Of a stretch of DNA of 18,904 nt, positions 7,190 to 17,522 are shown piece by piece (the stretch's first letter is position 1; every line of letters starts with the position of its first letter). The DNA is taken from NCBI RefSeq assembly GCF_000003855.2, contig NW_003101630.1:107332-126235 (forward strand), in the 5' to 3' direction. The notes beneath the pieces are model-generated. The model was not told the DNA's origin. It ran no database searches and saw nothing but the letters and a program-made list of their open reading frames with translations. This DNA is from Blastomyces gilchristii SLH14081 (taxonomy: Eukaryota; Ascomycota; Eurotiomycetes; Onygenales; Ajellomycetaceae). Position numbers and translations under genes: made by a program.

Positions 7190-10100
7190 ATATTTATCTG
7201 ATTTCTTTATTTCTTTTCATTCTTTTCTTATAATTGTGAAAAGATTGAAATAAGTGAGATTATCTGATTTGTAAGTATCTATGATTTCTCTTACTTTGTA
7301 AGACTTTTCAATTATAAGTCTCTTCTTTTTTAATACTGATAATAGTGCTGCAGATGATTATAATCTGCTCAGATCTTATATCTTTACTTTTATAAGTTAT
7401 GAATTATTGATTAAGTTGCATAAGATCTGTCTCTCTGATTCTTTCAATGCATATGTTCTCAGAGAATGTGATTTGAGTATTTTATATGACTCAAATCATC
7501 TAAATTGAAACTTCTCAGAACTCTCATTGTATACAAGAACTCACATTTTCATCTTGAGACTTAATTTCTTAACTAGTGAGTCTCATATTCTTTTCAATTG
7601 AATTGCTCAGTTCAGGAGTAACTCATTCACTTTTGTGTGTGCATGACTGATCTCTTTCAATCTTGATTCTGTATCTGTGACTGTTGCATCTGTAACTGCT
7701 ACTACTGTGTTTACAACTGCTGTTTTCTTTCTCACCTTTTCTGAAGCATTCTTCAGAATGCGCGGATGCAATTCATACAACAGATAGAATGATGAACACT
7801 TGAAGACTGCATGCTGTTGAATCTGTGTGGCCAGTAGCACCTGTCTGAGATATTCATCTCATAGTCTCATAGACTTGCTCACTAGATATTTCATCAGCAT
7901 GTTGCTTAAGATTTCATTCAAGCATTTCATCTTTCTATTTGTCTGCAGATGATATGATGTTGTTCTACAATGTCTTGTCTGTAACTGGCTCATGAAATGC
8001 CTTATCACTTCTTCTATAAGATTTACACTGTTATCAGTTAGAATCTCACACAGTATTTCATAGTTGATATAGATCTCATCATGTAGAAACTTCATTATCA
8101 TCTTCTCTATCATCTCTGAAACTGCTTTTATAACTGGTCAGTCAGTAGTGTAATCAATAGCAGTAATTATTCATCAATTTCCATTTAATGTCTGCAGTAA
8201 TATGTCTATGAGGTCCATCTCTTATCATTTGAATGATTATATCATACACTTTATCTGATATTGCACTTTCTTGTGTTCTAATTCTTTCTTAAATTCTTTC
8301 ACAATCTGACAATTCAGACACTTATGAGCATACATCTGAATGTCCTCAGCCATGCTTGGCCAGTATACTCTTGATTTGAGTACACTCATGAGTTCAGGAC
8401 TTTCTAAGTGACTGAATTCCTTGTGCATGTGAGTCACTAAGTCATGTCTAAATGAAGATTCTAGATAGAGAGCTTCTGCATATTCTAGATTGCAGTAAAG
8501 TATAATATTGTTTTTCAATTTTCTCAGCTTGAAGTTCAGAAGCATCTCTTCTACTACTCTTATAAAACACTTATTATTCAATATCTTATTATTTTTTAAG
8601 TAAGAGATTATAACATTCATTCAGTCTGATTTCTTGCATTCTCTCAGTGCATTTAATATGAATATCTCTTATATCTGGTTTGCAGAATTCTCATTCATGA
8701 AATCAGATCTACAACTGAATGCATCAGATATCACAGTATTCAATTTCTTTTAGTATTTGATATGAAGATTATATGCTTAAAACTCTGAGATTCAACATGC
8801 TAAGCATTTGAAAGGTTTTATCATTAATTATAGATAGACAAGACTTTTGTAATTTATAATCACTGTTGTTATATATCTGTTATCAATATATCTATCTCAC
8901 AATATCAGTGTGTGCTTAATTACTAGCAATTTCTTTTCATGTACTGAGTAATTGAGCTCAGCATCTGATAGTTTTCTATTATTATATATCATCAGATGCA
9001 GCTTGCTATTCTTACTCATCTGTAGAAGAGTATCTCTGATAGCTTATTCAGATGTATCTGTCTCAATATAAAAAGGTTTATCACAATCTGATTGAATAAG
9101 CACTGAGAATATTATTACACATTTTCTCAGTGTGAGAAAAGTCTCTTCACACACAGTATTTCAGATAATTGAACAAAACTTCTTCTTTCACAGATTTACA
9201 TTCATTTCTCTTAAGAGATCTGAGAGTGATGCAGATATTCATGTAAAATTCTTGATGAATTTACAGTAATATGAGACTAACTCAAGAAACTGTTATACAT
9301 GATGTACATTTCTTAGCTGTGAATAATTCACTATAACATTCAATTTCTTCAGAATGAGATGTATACAGTCATCACTCACTACATATTCTACAAACTTTAA
9401 CTCTTTCATTTCAAACACATACTTTATTAATTTGATATAGAGCTTATACTCTGTCAGAGTTATAAGCACTTTATTGAGATACTTCAGATGTTCATTATAT
9501 GAGTTTGAAAAGACTAGAATGTCATTGAGATATATAAAATATGAGATTTTATTCTGTTTATGAAGAATTGTATTCATTATTATTTGAAAGATAACAGATA
9601 CATTTATCAGACTGAATAATATTATCAGAAATTTGAACTTTCTTTATTATATATTAAATGTAGTTAACAGAACTAACAGTTCATCTACACAGATCTGTCA
9701 GTATTCTGAGAGAAGATTAATCTTTGATAGATATCAGATGTTTCTAACTGTATTTAACTGTTATTGAATCTATGACAGTGAATATTTATTCTTGATTATA
9801 AGCTTATTAAGTGCTTGATAATTGATACATATTCATCACTTCTCATCTATCTTTTTCATGAATAGAACTGAAAAGTCTCACATACTTGATAAGAGTTATA
9901 TAAGATCATATTCTAGAAGATCAGTGATCTGACACTTCTGTTCTTTGAGATGTGTTTATAACAGAGAGTACATATTCTGATTGACTGATTTTGTATCTCT
10001 CATATCAATCTCATGTATAAATTCTCATTTCAGTGATAATTTCAGTGAAAGATCTGTTCAGAAGATCTTCTCATACTTCTTCAGAAGCTTCTTTATACAC

Positions 10101-10262
10101 TTATTCTTCTGTATATTCTTTATCTTGGTTTTCTTCACTTTCAAATCTTATATGATATACAGAATGCTTTCAGATGAGGTCTTGCAAATTGTTCTCTTTA
10201 CTTATTAATATATAAGCAGATTTAATCCTTCTATATCAGAGATATGAAATGTTCTTCTCATA
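7190..10262 (-). pseudogene. pol of A2: protease end, RT, RNase H, integrase, GPY-like tail
   Basis: Minus-strand translation gives the domains in order. Protease end: RTFHISDIEGLNLLI (about 10204-10258). RT: LFMKK and NYQALNKLIIKN (9770-9895), then the YLNDIL box (about 9521-9532) where YLDD is expected. RNase H: CDKPFYIETDTSE to RKLSDAELNYSVHEKKLL (about 8870-9085). Integrase: H-x4-H and C-x2-C zinc finger (8309-8425), AIDYTT with the first Asp (about 8150), TDN with the second, and NRKMKCLN where the catalytic Glu is Lys. Tail: GPY-like FQFRxFESYKIL (7430-7556), then LIKVKIEDLSRLxSSAAL, ending near 7190. Many stops and G-to-A losses abolish function. Confidence 0.88.
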
Positions 10263-10749
10263 TTAGTTAATAGAATTGTATGAACTGTTTTCTTTCTATC
10301 AGTTAACTGTATATGATATATACATCATTGAATCTGCAGATTGAATCTTTGAAATTAATTGAGTCTGAGAATAAGATTATATTTCACATTCTGCAGCTCT
10401 CACACTCAAATATAGCAAGATTATTCTTCAAAGTGCAAGAAAACTCTTACTCTTGCAGATGATATTAAATATTAGTTATCAGATAATTTTATACATCAGA
10501 GATTCTTTACTCAGTGAATCTCTTTCAGTCTTCAGATTATATAATTATCAATATATTGTATAGAAGCTTCTATATTCACTAACACTTTTACAGCTATCTC
10601 TCAATTCTTACTCAAGTATCTCTTATACATTAATATTTCAGATCTTAAGACATTGAGATGAGTATTCACTTCATTCTCACCTGCACTTCAGTCAGAAGCC
10701 TGCTTTCTCTTAATATTCACAGAATTCAGAGAGTCATCTAATACAGGCA
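10263..10749 (-). pseudogene. gag-pol junction and protease body of A2, motifs not resolved
   Basis: The interval lies between the gag zinc knuckle and the recognisable protease end, so it should carry the gag C-terminus and the aspartic protease active site. I could not identify a DSG or DTG triad. Stops occur in all three minus-strand frames. Assignment rests on position only. Confidence 0.4.
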
Positions 10750-12069
10750 TCTCTTTCATCTTAAAGGCTTTTCATAGAATATCAGTGAGTATCTTTGAGC
10801 TCACTGATTCTGTTAGTTTTTTAACTCTCTTGCTTCTCTTGACTGCATACACTGAGTGTAATCTTTTATATCATGATTTTAACATCTATAGTTAAAGCAA
10901 GCTCAATACTTACAATATCAAAGTTTTCACTCAGAAAATCTCTTTTTTAAGAGATTCAGTGCTTTAGCAATGACATTCAGATCTAGATTCATTATATCTG
11001 AGTATGTGACTTGTATTATAGAAGTCTGATTATTCATTCTTCACTGAGACATACTCAATTACAGTATTTTCTATTATAATTGACTTGCTTATTTCTGTAT
11101 AATAAGAATATTGTATGCTTTCTTCACTGTGTCTGACTGTGAGATTAAGCATTTTCATTTCACTCTTAACTCAAGTGTAAGATCATGAATGAAGATCTAT
11201 AAATAGAAAGATGTTAAAAGCTCTTCATTCAATATAAGATAGTATAAGCTGAAGTGTGTGAAGTATAATATAAGATCACTCACTTATCTACACTCAGTGA
11301 AATATTTATAACACTTATCTCATGTATTCACTTTCTCAAAGTTATACAAGATTCATTTGAAAAACTCATTCTATATTTATAAGAATGAATATCACTTCAG
11401 ATCTGTAAGATTTATCTTTTTATCAGTTATTTATAATGACTTCACTTTTCTATGTAGAAACATAGCAGATCTTAAGACTTGTTAGAATTTCATTAACTGT
11501 CTGTCTGTGAGTTTATATTCAATTCAATAATATAATTGTATCTGACTTAGCCAGCTGATTACAGCATTATTTTTTCAGTCACTATTAAAGCTTAATAACT
11601 TCAGCAGATCTTCTGACTTGATATATTTTATACTTAGATTCTCATTCTGCACAGTGATCTCTGATGATGTGTATACTTCTAAAGAGATTATGAATAATTA
11701 TAATGAGATCTTCAGATTCAGTGTAGTCACTTATCTGTATAAACATTCAATCTCTCACTGCAGATCTAAGATCTGGTTTTCTCTATTCTTATTAATGATG
11801 ATAATTGCATTGATAAAGCTCTTCATAGTGAATACTTGATCTGCAGTGAATATTAATTATTGTTTAACTTTCATCTTAATCTATCACTGTGTATACAAGG
11901 TCTCAATCTCATTTAGAATTCTTATATATATACAGAGCTTCAATTCTGATTCAGCAGTTTCAGCTGTTTTTCTTACTACTTTAAGTAAACTCTCTGAGAG
12001 ATTCTGCATATCTTCTGATTCAGATAGCAGAGAAGAGTGTTGTTCATATTAACTAGAGAAGATATTTAT
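10750..12069 (-). pseudogene. gag of A2 with decayed CCHC knuckle
   Basis: The start at 12069 is inferred from the conserved peptide shared with A1, where the ATG survives; here it is ATA. The translation continues with stops to a zinc knuckle at 10858-10899 reading CFNYRC-stop-NHDIKDY, which fits C-x2-C-x4-H-x4-C with the second and last cysteines changed to tyrosine. That places the knuckle about 400 codons from the start, a normal gag size. Around 11340-11470 the frame gives SEVIINN and SEVIFILINIE, resembling the central retrotransposon-gag domain. Plus-strand frames at 11618-11839 and 11846-12052 are antisense shadows that match those in A1. Confidence 0.72.
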
Positions 12070-12391
12070 TTCAGTGATTTCTTATTGATTGTATGATGTC
12101 TATTATTATATCACTGTATCATTATATAATTTCTGTTATCATTGTATAACTTCAGTGATAATCATTCTCCTCTTTTATCCTTCTTTTGAGTAGAGAGTGA
12201 ACTTCTTTGAATCTTGTTCACTGCTTTCATCTTCTTTCTCACATCTTATCTGTTTGTATACCATACATGGCATTTGTCTGAGTGTGAAGTTTTCTCTCTA
12301 CAAGTGAAGCAGTATTAATCAGATACTCTTTCACTCATCACTCTTCATACACTATCTTTTGAGATGTTCTAGAACCACACTGACATGATAA

Positions 12392-12409
12392 CTACAAATT
12401 GCTTTGTAG
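12392..12409. other. Leader hairpin, 7-bp stem with TTGC loop (A2)
   Basis: CTACAAA-TTGC-TTTGTAG corresponds to the A1 hairpin at 880-897. It lies about 50 bases from the primer-binding site in the presumed 5' leader RNA. Confidence 0.5.
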
Positions 12410-12451
12410 GTGGAATTATCACACCCTGGAGGAGCCTGCACTCCTCACCGG

Positions 12452-12469
12452 TTTTTAGACATGCTACCA
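12452..12469 (-). promoter_or_regulatory. Primer-binding site of A2
   Basis: On the minus strand, two bases (TC) after the LTR terminal CACA, TGGTAGCATG begins. TGG complements the CCA end of a tRNA, and the 1-3 base gap is usual for retrotransposons. I cannot name the primer tRNA. The site is unmutated here but reads TGATAGC in A1 and A4. Confidence 0.65.
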
Positions 12470-12471
12470 GA

Positions 12472-12664
12472 TGTGATTCAAAGGTTGCTTGCCAGTGTAT
12501 GATTACAGGCGTACGCCGGCTTCTTATATATCATAATATCATACACTAAATTAATTAGTGGCTGCTATGGCCCCTTTACACTCATAAGCAAGTTCGGAAG
12601 CGGCCGCGTTATTATCCTACGGTCGTACGTTCTTCCGAACCACCGTACGTTCTTCCGAACCACA
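12472..12664 (-). repeat. 5' LTR of A2 (193 bp), largely unmutated
   Basis: The LTR has TGTG...CACA ends and includes a perfect tandem duplication of a 20-bp unit (12624-12643 and 12644-12663). No polypurine tract follows on its right, as expected for a 5' LTR. It retains many CG, CC and GG, unlike the gag sequence a few tens of bases away. Confidence 0.88.
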
Positions 12665-12822
12665 ATAGAGTGGTTGAAAACCGGTTCAAACAGCCTGTGG
12701 AATGGATGGAATCATCCGCATGAAAGCATTGAGCCGTGTGGAACCGCAACGGGGCCTTGGCGCGGCCGGAGGCGTGACATAAAGTATAACTTTAGTATTT
12801 GCTGAATTAATTTTCTAGAATA
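12665..12822. other. Unmutated 158-bp spacer between two head-to-head elements
   Basis: The first 116 bases keep abundant GG, CC and CG (for example GGGGCCTTGGCGCGGCCGG), then it becomes AT-rich. It has no copy elsewhere in the window and no reading frame of note. It starts with ATAG, the A2 target duplication. It is the best candidate in the window for original host sequence, or for the remnant of a further element. Confidence 0.6.
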
Positions 12823-12989
12823 TATAGTTCGGAAGAACGTACGACTGCCGGATAATATCGCGGCTGCTTCTGAACATGCTTATGAATGTAAAGAGGCTCT
12901 AACAGCCACTAATTAATTTAGTATAATGTATATAAGAAGCTGGTGTACACCTGTAATCATACAGTGACTCAAGCAATCTTTGAATCACA
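12823..12989 (+). repeat. 5' LTR of A4 (167 bp)
   Basis: This LTR has the same length as the A1 LTR and a single terminal 20-bp unit. It ends AATCACA at 12989 and is followed by TC and TGATAGC, the mutated primer-binding site. Confidence 0.8.
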
Positions 12990-13411
12990 TCTGATAGCAT
13001 GTTTAAAAACTGATAAGAAGTACAGACTTCTTCAGAATGTAATAATTTCATCTATGAAGTAATTTATAGTTATCATGTTAAAGTAATTCTAAATGTCTTA
13101 AAAGATAGTGTATGAATAATTAATAAGCAGAAGAGTATCTGATTAATACTACACTGCTTAATTAAGAGAAAACTTCACACTCAGATGAATATCATGTATA
13201 TAAATGAATAAGATATAAGAAAGGAAATAAGAGTAGTAAATCAGATTTAAAGAAGTTCACTCTCTACTTAGAAGAATAAAAGAGAAGTAACTATCACTGA
13301 AATTATACAATAATAACAGAAATTATATAATGATATAATAATAGATACTGTATAATTAATGAAAAATTACTAAAATAAATATCTCTTCTAGTTTATATAA
13401 ATAATAATACT
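12823..13411 (+). mobile_element. A4: 5' end of a plus-strand family-A element, interrupted by element B
   Basis: The reverse complement matches A1 and A2 over LTR, primer-binding site, leader and the start of gag. The LTR begins TATAGTTC where the others have TGTGGTTC, explained by G-to-A changes. The gag start codon reads ATA at 13375. Similarity ends at 13411, where the LTR of element B begins, so B inserted early in the A4 gag. The remainder of A4 should lie right of the window. Confidence 0.8.
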
Positions 13412-13682
13412 TGTAACGGGCTGCGCCTGATCAATTATATAGACTATTTCATTACACTTCACAGATCCCGCTGAAAGCTCTGATTCTCAGTCACTAATTC
13501 TCAGCTGAAAAACTCAGGGAATTTCTATTCTTTCACTCTGAAGCTTTATTATATACATGTATAAATATTCACTCTGATTGCTGATTTCTGCACTTTCTCT
13601 TTCTTTTCTTCTCTAATATTTTTCACTTTTGTATTATAAGACCTATATATTATACTTATCTATTCAGTGTAGGTCTCTTACA
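13412..13682 (+). repeat. 5' LTR of element B (about 271 bp)
   Basis: The first 16 bases, TGTAACGGGCTGCGCC, keep CG and GG, whereas the 3' LTR reads TGTGACAGACTATATC. The right end is set at TCTCTTACA (13674-13682), the first plausible CA end beyond the alignable part, so it is approximate. A TATAAATA box at 13560-13567 is followed by a C/T-rich tract, a plausible promoter and initiation region conserved in both LTRs. Confidence 0.8.
13560..13567 (+). promoter_or_regulatory. TATA-like box in LTR of element B
   Basis: TATAAATA is kept in both LTRs and lies upstream of a pyrimidine-rich stretch, where transcription of the element would start. Confidence 0.4.
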
Positions 13683-15170
13683 CTTGAAAAACATTTATTG
13701 TCTTCTTACTAGAAATGATTACTCACTGAGATATTCAAATATGTAATGATGTGTAAGAAATAGAGAAATAATAATCAGTTAAACAGATACTAAGTCTCTA
13801 AATAAAAGCTTACTCATCAGCTATTTTAACTCTATAACAAGATCTTATAAAGAGAACATTAGTGAAAGATCTAAGAGTCTTAACATCTTAGATATATAAG
13901 ATATTCATATAATTACAAGTCTTCTGATTTCACAGATAATATCCATCTGATGAACTATACAGCTATATCTACTAATAATATGAAAGAACTCTTAAATATA
14001 AGTATAGATACAGTGTCACAGTGGCTCTGAGTAATGTTGAATTTACAATAGCAATAGCAATAGATAGCTGATATGCATGTGACTCAACAATGTCAATATA
14101 AGGAAATTCAATAATTATCTTAATTAGAATCCTCTGTATAAGCAACTTCAACACTGACAGAATTAAATATGAATATAATATAAGTACTGATGAAATACTT
14201 AGATACTCTTATATATTTTAATACTTTCAATCTCACTCTCTACTCATTATAAAGGCTGGAAATGCTCATGAAACTAAGTATAGATAAAGATGTCATTGAT
14301 ATACTAATCAATCAAGATTGATATATCAATAAATAATTAATTAATCACACAAAACAGAAGTTTTATTTATAAATAAAAGTATGTGAATCAGTGTTGTGAA
14401 TGTCTGATAATATCATCAAATATCTTGATATTCTGTTCTAAGACACTGTTATATAACAGAAAGTATTAGATTGATTACAGAGTATCTGACAGAGAAACAC
14501 TGCTCTTACAATATTTATCTCTAACTTTGACATCAAGATTCTAGAAGCAGGTGATCAATCTTGAGAGAATTGAATAAAGATTAGTATACTTAGAAAGACA
14601 TTAACTTTCAAACTCTTACAGACTCTTATAAGTATAGATAAAGACCAGACTTATAAAGATTTCTGTATATAACTTCAGACATTAAATGATTATCTTATCA
14701 AGCTCAAGAGTATACAGAACAGTAGTAGAAGATGTTATATCTCAGTCACTTATATATCTACACTGAGAAATAATAACAATAATGCAGATGTTATGAACTG
14801 AATAGACTTAAATATCTATATATAAGCAAGAGTCTCTGTTATTCAAACAGACTTTCAAGTTTCTGAGATCACTTCTGAAGAAGTTGCTGACTGATATCAA
14901 TAAGAAGTGTGTATTAATTATAACTAATCAGAACACATGACTTTCAACTGCTGATCAGTCTATATATCTTCTGAATCAAGAGAAAGATCAGTATCTTCTC
15001 ACTTAAAGAATGAATCAGCATCTGTTCACATTAATCATATTATTTTAGAGAAAGATTCAGAAGATAACTATAAGAATACTCTGATGAAACAGAGAAAAGA
15101 TTAGCTTCTGTTCAAATTTATAAGTAGAAGCTTGAAGAGATTGAATAATGATAATTTAAAGAGAAAATGA
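13683..15170 (+). pseudogene. gag relic of element B with CCHC knuckle
   Basis: Heavily mutated plus-strand sequence lies between the 5' LTR and protease. At 14910-14951 the frame reads CINYN-stop-SEHMTFNC, which fits the knuckle C-x2-C-x4-H-x4-C with the second cysteine changed to tyrosine. The knuckle lies about 250 bases before the protease, as expected. No start codon or primer-binding site can be assigned with confidence. A 60-codon minus-strand frame at 13972-14154 has no motif and is treated as antisense noise. Confidence 0.65.
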
Positions 15171-15194
15171 TAATGAATATGATTCTTGTATCTA

Positions 15195-15510
15195 CTGTAA
15201 TAGATAACTTGTATAATATAAAAGCTATGATAGATAGTGATCTATGCTATTATACAAAAATTAAATCTTCAATCATAAGACATTATAATCTTCAGTGTAT
15301 TTTCTTATTAAAACTCTAACTTCTAATAAAAGTTAATGATTTAAAAGATATTCACACTCATTACATAATGAAACTAAACATAGATGTTAAAGAATATCAA
15401 TGAGAAGATACTTATGTATATAAAGTTGATAATCTTAACTATAATCTTATACTAGAACTTGTCTGACTATCTGAATAAGACATCTTATTAAATGCTTAAA
15501 ACAGAAGTTT
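15195..15510 (+). pseudogene. Aspartic protease relic of element B
   Basis: The frame reads NIKAMIDSDLCYYTKI, matching the active-site region xALIDSGxxxxxI with the glycine changed to aspartate by G-to-A. About 60 codons later EDTYVYKVDNLNYNLILELV-stop-L matches the family end motif DLILGLPWL. The spacing is right for a retropepsin of about 100 residues. The family processes the gag-pol polyprotein. The loss of the invariant glycine and the stops inactivate it. Its neighbours are gag before and RT after. Confidence 0.72.
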
Positions 15511-15879
15511 AATATTCTCTAACAATGATAGATTTCATAAAGATGATATTTACAAGACTATGAACCTTACACAGATCTCTGTCAACACTTATAAAATGCT
15601 CTGAAAAAGAAGTCATTGATAAGACTGCTGACAAAGTCACTGATAGTAGAATTATATAGTAATCTATTTCATTAGTCTGACTAATATCAATAAAGCTCTA
15701 GAGAAGTTATTCTGTACTATAATAACAGATTCTTATACAAAACTCTCTTAATAATATTACAAATATCTAGATATCTTTTAATAAGATAATATTATAAATA
15801 TACTTCTCTTTATAAGACTCAGAAGTGAATCACAGTATCAAGTTAAAAAAGAAAAATGATAAGAACTCTGAGTTATTAT

Positions 15880-17104
15880 AGAACTTTCTTTATAATATGT
15901 TTTAAGATAAACTTCTTCTTCTTCAGAAGACACTCAATGATCTGTTAAATAAGAAATTTATATATATTAGTAACTCTTTCACTGCAGCTTCTATTCTCTT
16001 TATAAAGAAATCAGATGAAGAACTTCAATTCTGTATGAATTATTAAGATCTGAACAGATTGATAAAGAAAGATTATTATCTCTTATCTCTTATCAATAAA
16101 ACTCTAGCATATATTAGATAAGCTTAATAATTTACAAAGTTAGATGTCATCACTGTATTTTATAAGATTTGTATCACTGAAGAAGATAAATGACTTACAG
16201 TATTTCAAATATGTTATAATTACTTTGAATAAGTAGTTACACTCTTTGAACTGACTAATACTCTCAGTATATTTCAGAAGTATATCAACTGAGTACTCTG
16301 AGATTTTCTTAATAAGTTTGTATCTATATATCTAGATAACATTCTCATCTTCATCAATGAATTCAGAAAGAAATATCAAGAACATGTATAAAGAGTATTA
16401 CAATAATTATGAGAGACAGAACTATCAATAGATATTAATAAGTGTGATTTCAAAGTTAAAAGTACAAAATACCTAGGTTTTATCATAGAAGCTGATAAGA
16501 GAATTTGAATGAATTCTGAGAAGATCTTCACTATTCTTAAGTGAAAAGCTTCATATACTGTGAAAGATGTACAAAGCTTCATCAGATTTACTAACTTCTA
16601 TCAGTGATTTATATAAAACTTCTCAGCTATTGTAAGATTACTTATAAAACTCATCAAGAAGAATTTAGTATTTCAGTAGTCAGTGAACACTGAAGCTGCA
16701 TTTATATAAATAAAGAAGATATTCATTAATACCTCTCTGCTGATAATATTTGATTCTGATCACAAGACAGTTATTAAAGCTGATTTCTCTGACTATGTCA
16801 CAGAAGAAGCTATATTGTAATATAATGATAAAGATATCTTACAATTATATGTCTTTATATCTAAGAAACTGAGTTCTGCTGAATGCAATTACAAGATCTA
16901 TAACAAGAAACTTCTCATGATTATACACTGTCTAGAAGAATAGAACTCTGAACTCTGAAGTGTCTTCAAATTTAAGATAATTACAGATTATAAGAATCTT
17001 AAGTATTTTACAATTACTTACAAGATGATTGACATGACCTTCTTCTACACACAGAGATCACTATCAATGACTGAGATGCTGTTTCAACAGGTGTAAGCTC
17101 ATTC
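15880..17104 (+). pseudogene. Reverse transcriptase and RNase H relic of element B
   Basis: One frame carries the whole domain pair with stops but no clear frameshift. RT begins LNDLLNKKFIYIS, then AASILFIKK (about 15970-16010), LQFCMNY and LTVFQICYNYFE. The catalytic box reads YLDNILIF at 16329-16346, where the second Asp of YLDD is Asn. RNase H gives FDSDHKTVIKADFSDYV (about 16749-16800), SKKLSSAECNYKIYNKKLL and ITDYKNLKYF (to about 17015). Tryptophan codons have become TGA or TAA and arginine codons TGA or TAA. The interval 15511-15879 between protease and RT has no motif I recognise. The sequence breaks at the SINE insertion. Confidence 0.85.
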
Positions 17105-17116
17105 TTTCTTACACAC
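17105..17116. repeat. Target-site duplication, left, of SINE copy 2
   Basis: TTTCTTACACAC lies immediately left of the SINE tail and again at 17491-17502, a perfect 12-bp duplication. Confidence 0.92.
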
Positions 17117-17490
17117 TTTATTATTATTATTATTATTCTTTCATTATACTTATATGCAAGCGGAGCTTATGATGAGTTCTTGCGTGATGTTAAATACAGA
17201 TTAAGTATTGATTATACAGGAGGAAATACAGGTATTGAGATCATGCCAAGATAACAAGAACATAGAAAAATACAAAGAAGTGACAATTAGATACATGTGA
17301 TAATAACTTTCCAGCTCAGAAACATAGAGCAATTCATTGAAGCGATTTGTACACCTCTGTATTTATTAGAAACCTGAGGTGCTTGAGTTCCGGATTTAAT
17401 GTATCCCTGCGGGTTTCGAACTCACGTGTCTTGGTTTCCCACGTCAAGGCGCTACCGGGTGGCCGCATTAACCATTCAGCCACCGGGGCC
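17117..17490 (-). mobile_element. SINE copy 2, tRNA-derived head, AAT-repeat tail
   Basis: This 374-bp element is the same family as 1639-2010, in the opposite orientation. On the minus strand the A box is TGGCTGAATGG (17472-17482) and the B box AGTTCGAAACC (17412-17422), which keeps the CG lost in copy 1. The tail reads TTATTA... on the plus strand (17117-17139). A perfect 12-bp target duplication flanks it, showing LINE-type target-primed insertion. It lies between the RNase H and integrase remnants of element B. Confidence 0.93.
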
Positions 17491-17502
17491 TTTCTTACAC
17501 AC
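17491..17502. repeat. Target-site duplication, right, of SINE copy 2
   Basis: TTTCTTACACAC directly follows the head of the SINE; the identical copy is at 17105-17116. Confidence 0.92.
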
Positions 17503-17514
17503 AGTTAACATATG

Positions 17515-17522
17515 AAAGTGTT
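17515..17522. repeat. 8-bp target-site duplication, left, of MITE
   Basis: AAAGTGTT occurs directly before TAGACTGG and directly after the inverted end at 18028-18035. Confidence 0.82.

Larger units (their letters stand above)
4400..12664 (-). mobile_element. A2: complete but inactivated Ty3/gypsy retrotransposon, 8.3 kb
   Basis: Both LTRs are 193 bp (4400-4592 and 12472-12664), start TGTG and end CACA, and share a 20-bp tandem duplication at the outer end that A1 and A4 lack, so they belong together. Between them on the minus strand come primer-binding site, leader, gag, protease, RT, RNase H, integrase and a C-terminal tail, then a long 3' region and a polypurine tract. ATAG flanks both ends as a 4-bp target duplication. 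The pol order RT-RNase H-integrase is that of Metaviridae (Ty3/gypsy). Numerous stops and lost catalytic residues make it non-autonomous. Confidence 0.88.

Noticed and set aside
1..12664. The 1.1-kb direct repeat 1-1126 / 11499-12664 as the two LTRs of one 12.7-kb element
   Set aside because: The A2 3' LTR (4400-4592) shows that the LTR is only 193 bp. The rest of the repeat is primer-binding site, leader and gag shared by two separate 5' ends. The block at 1127 is a different element (C).
13972..14154. Minus-strand 60-codon frame
   Set aside because: It lies in the gag region of element B, has no motif, and begins and ends in low-complexity AT-rich sequence.
16376..16582. Minus-strand 68-codon frame
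   Set aside because: It overlaps the RT of element B in antisense and has no motif.
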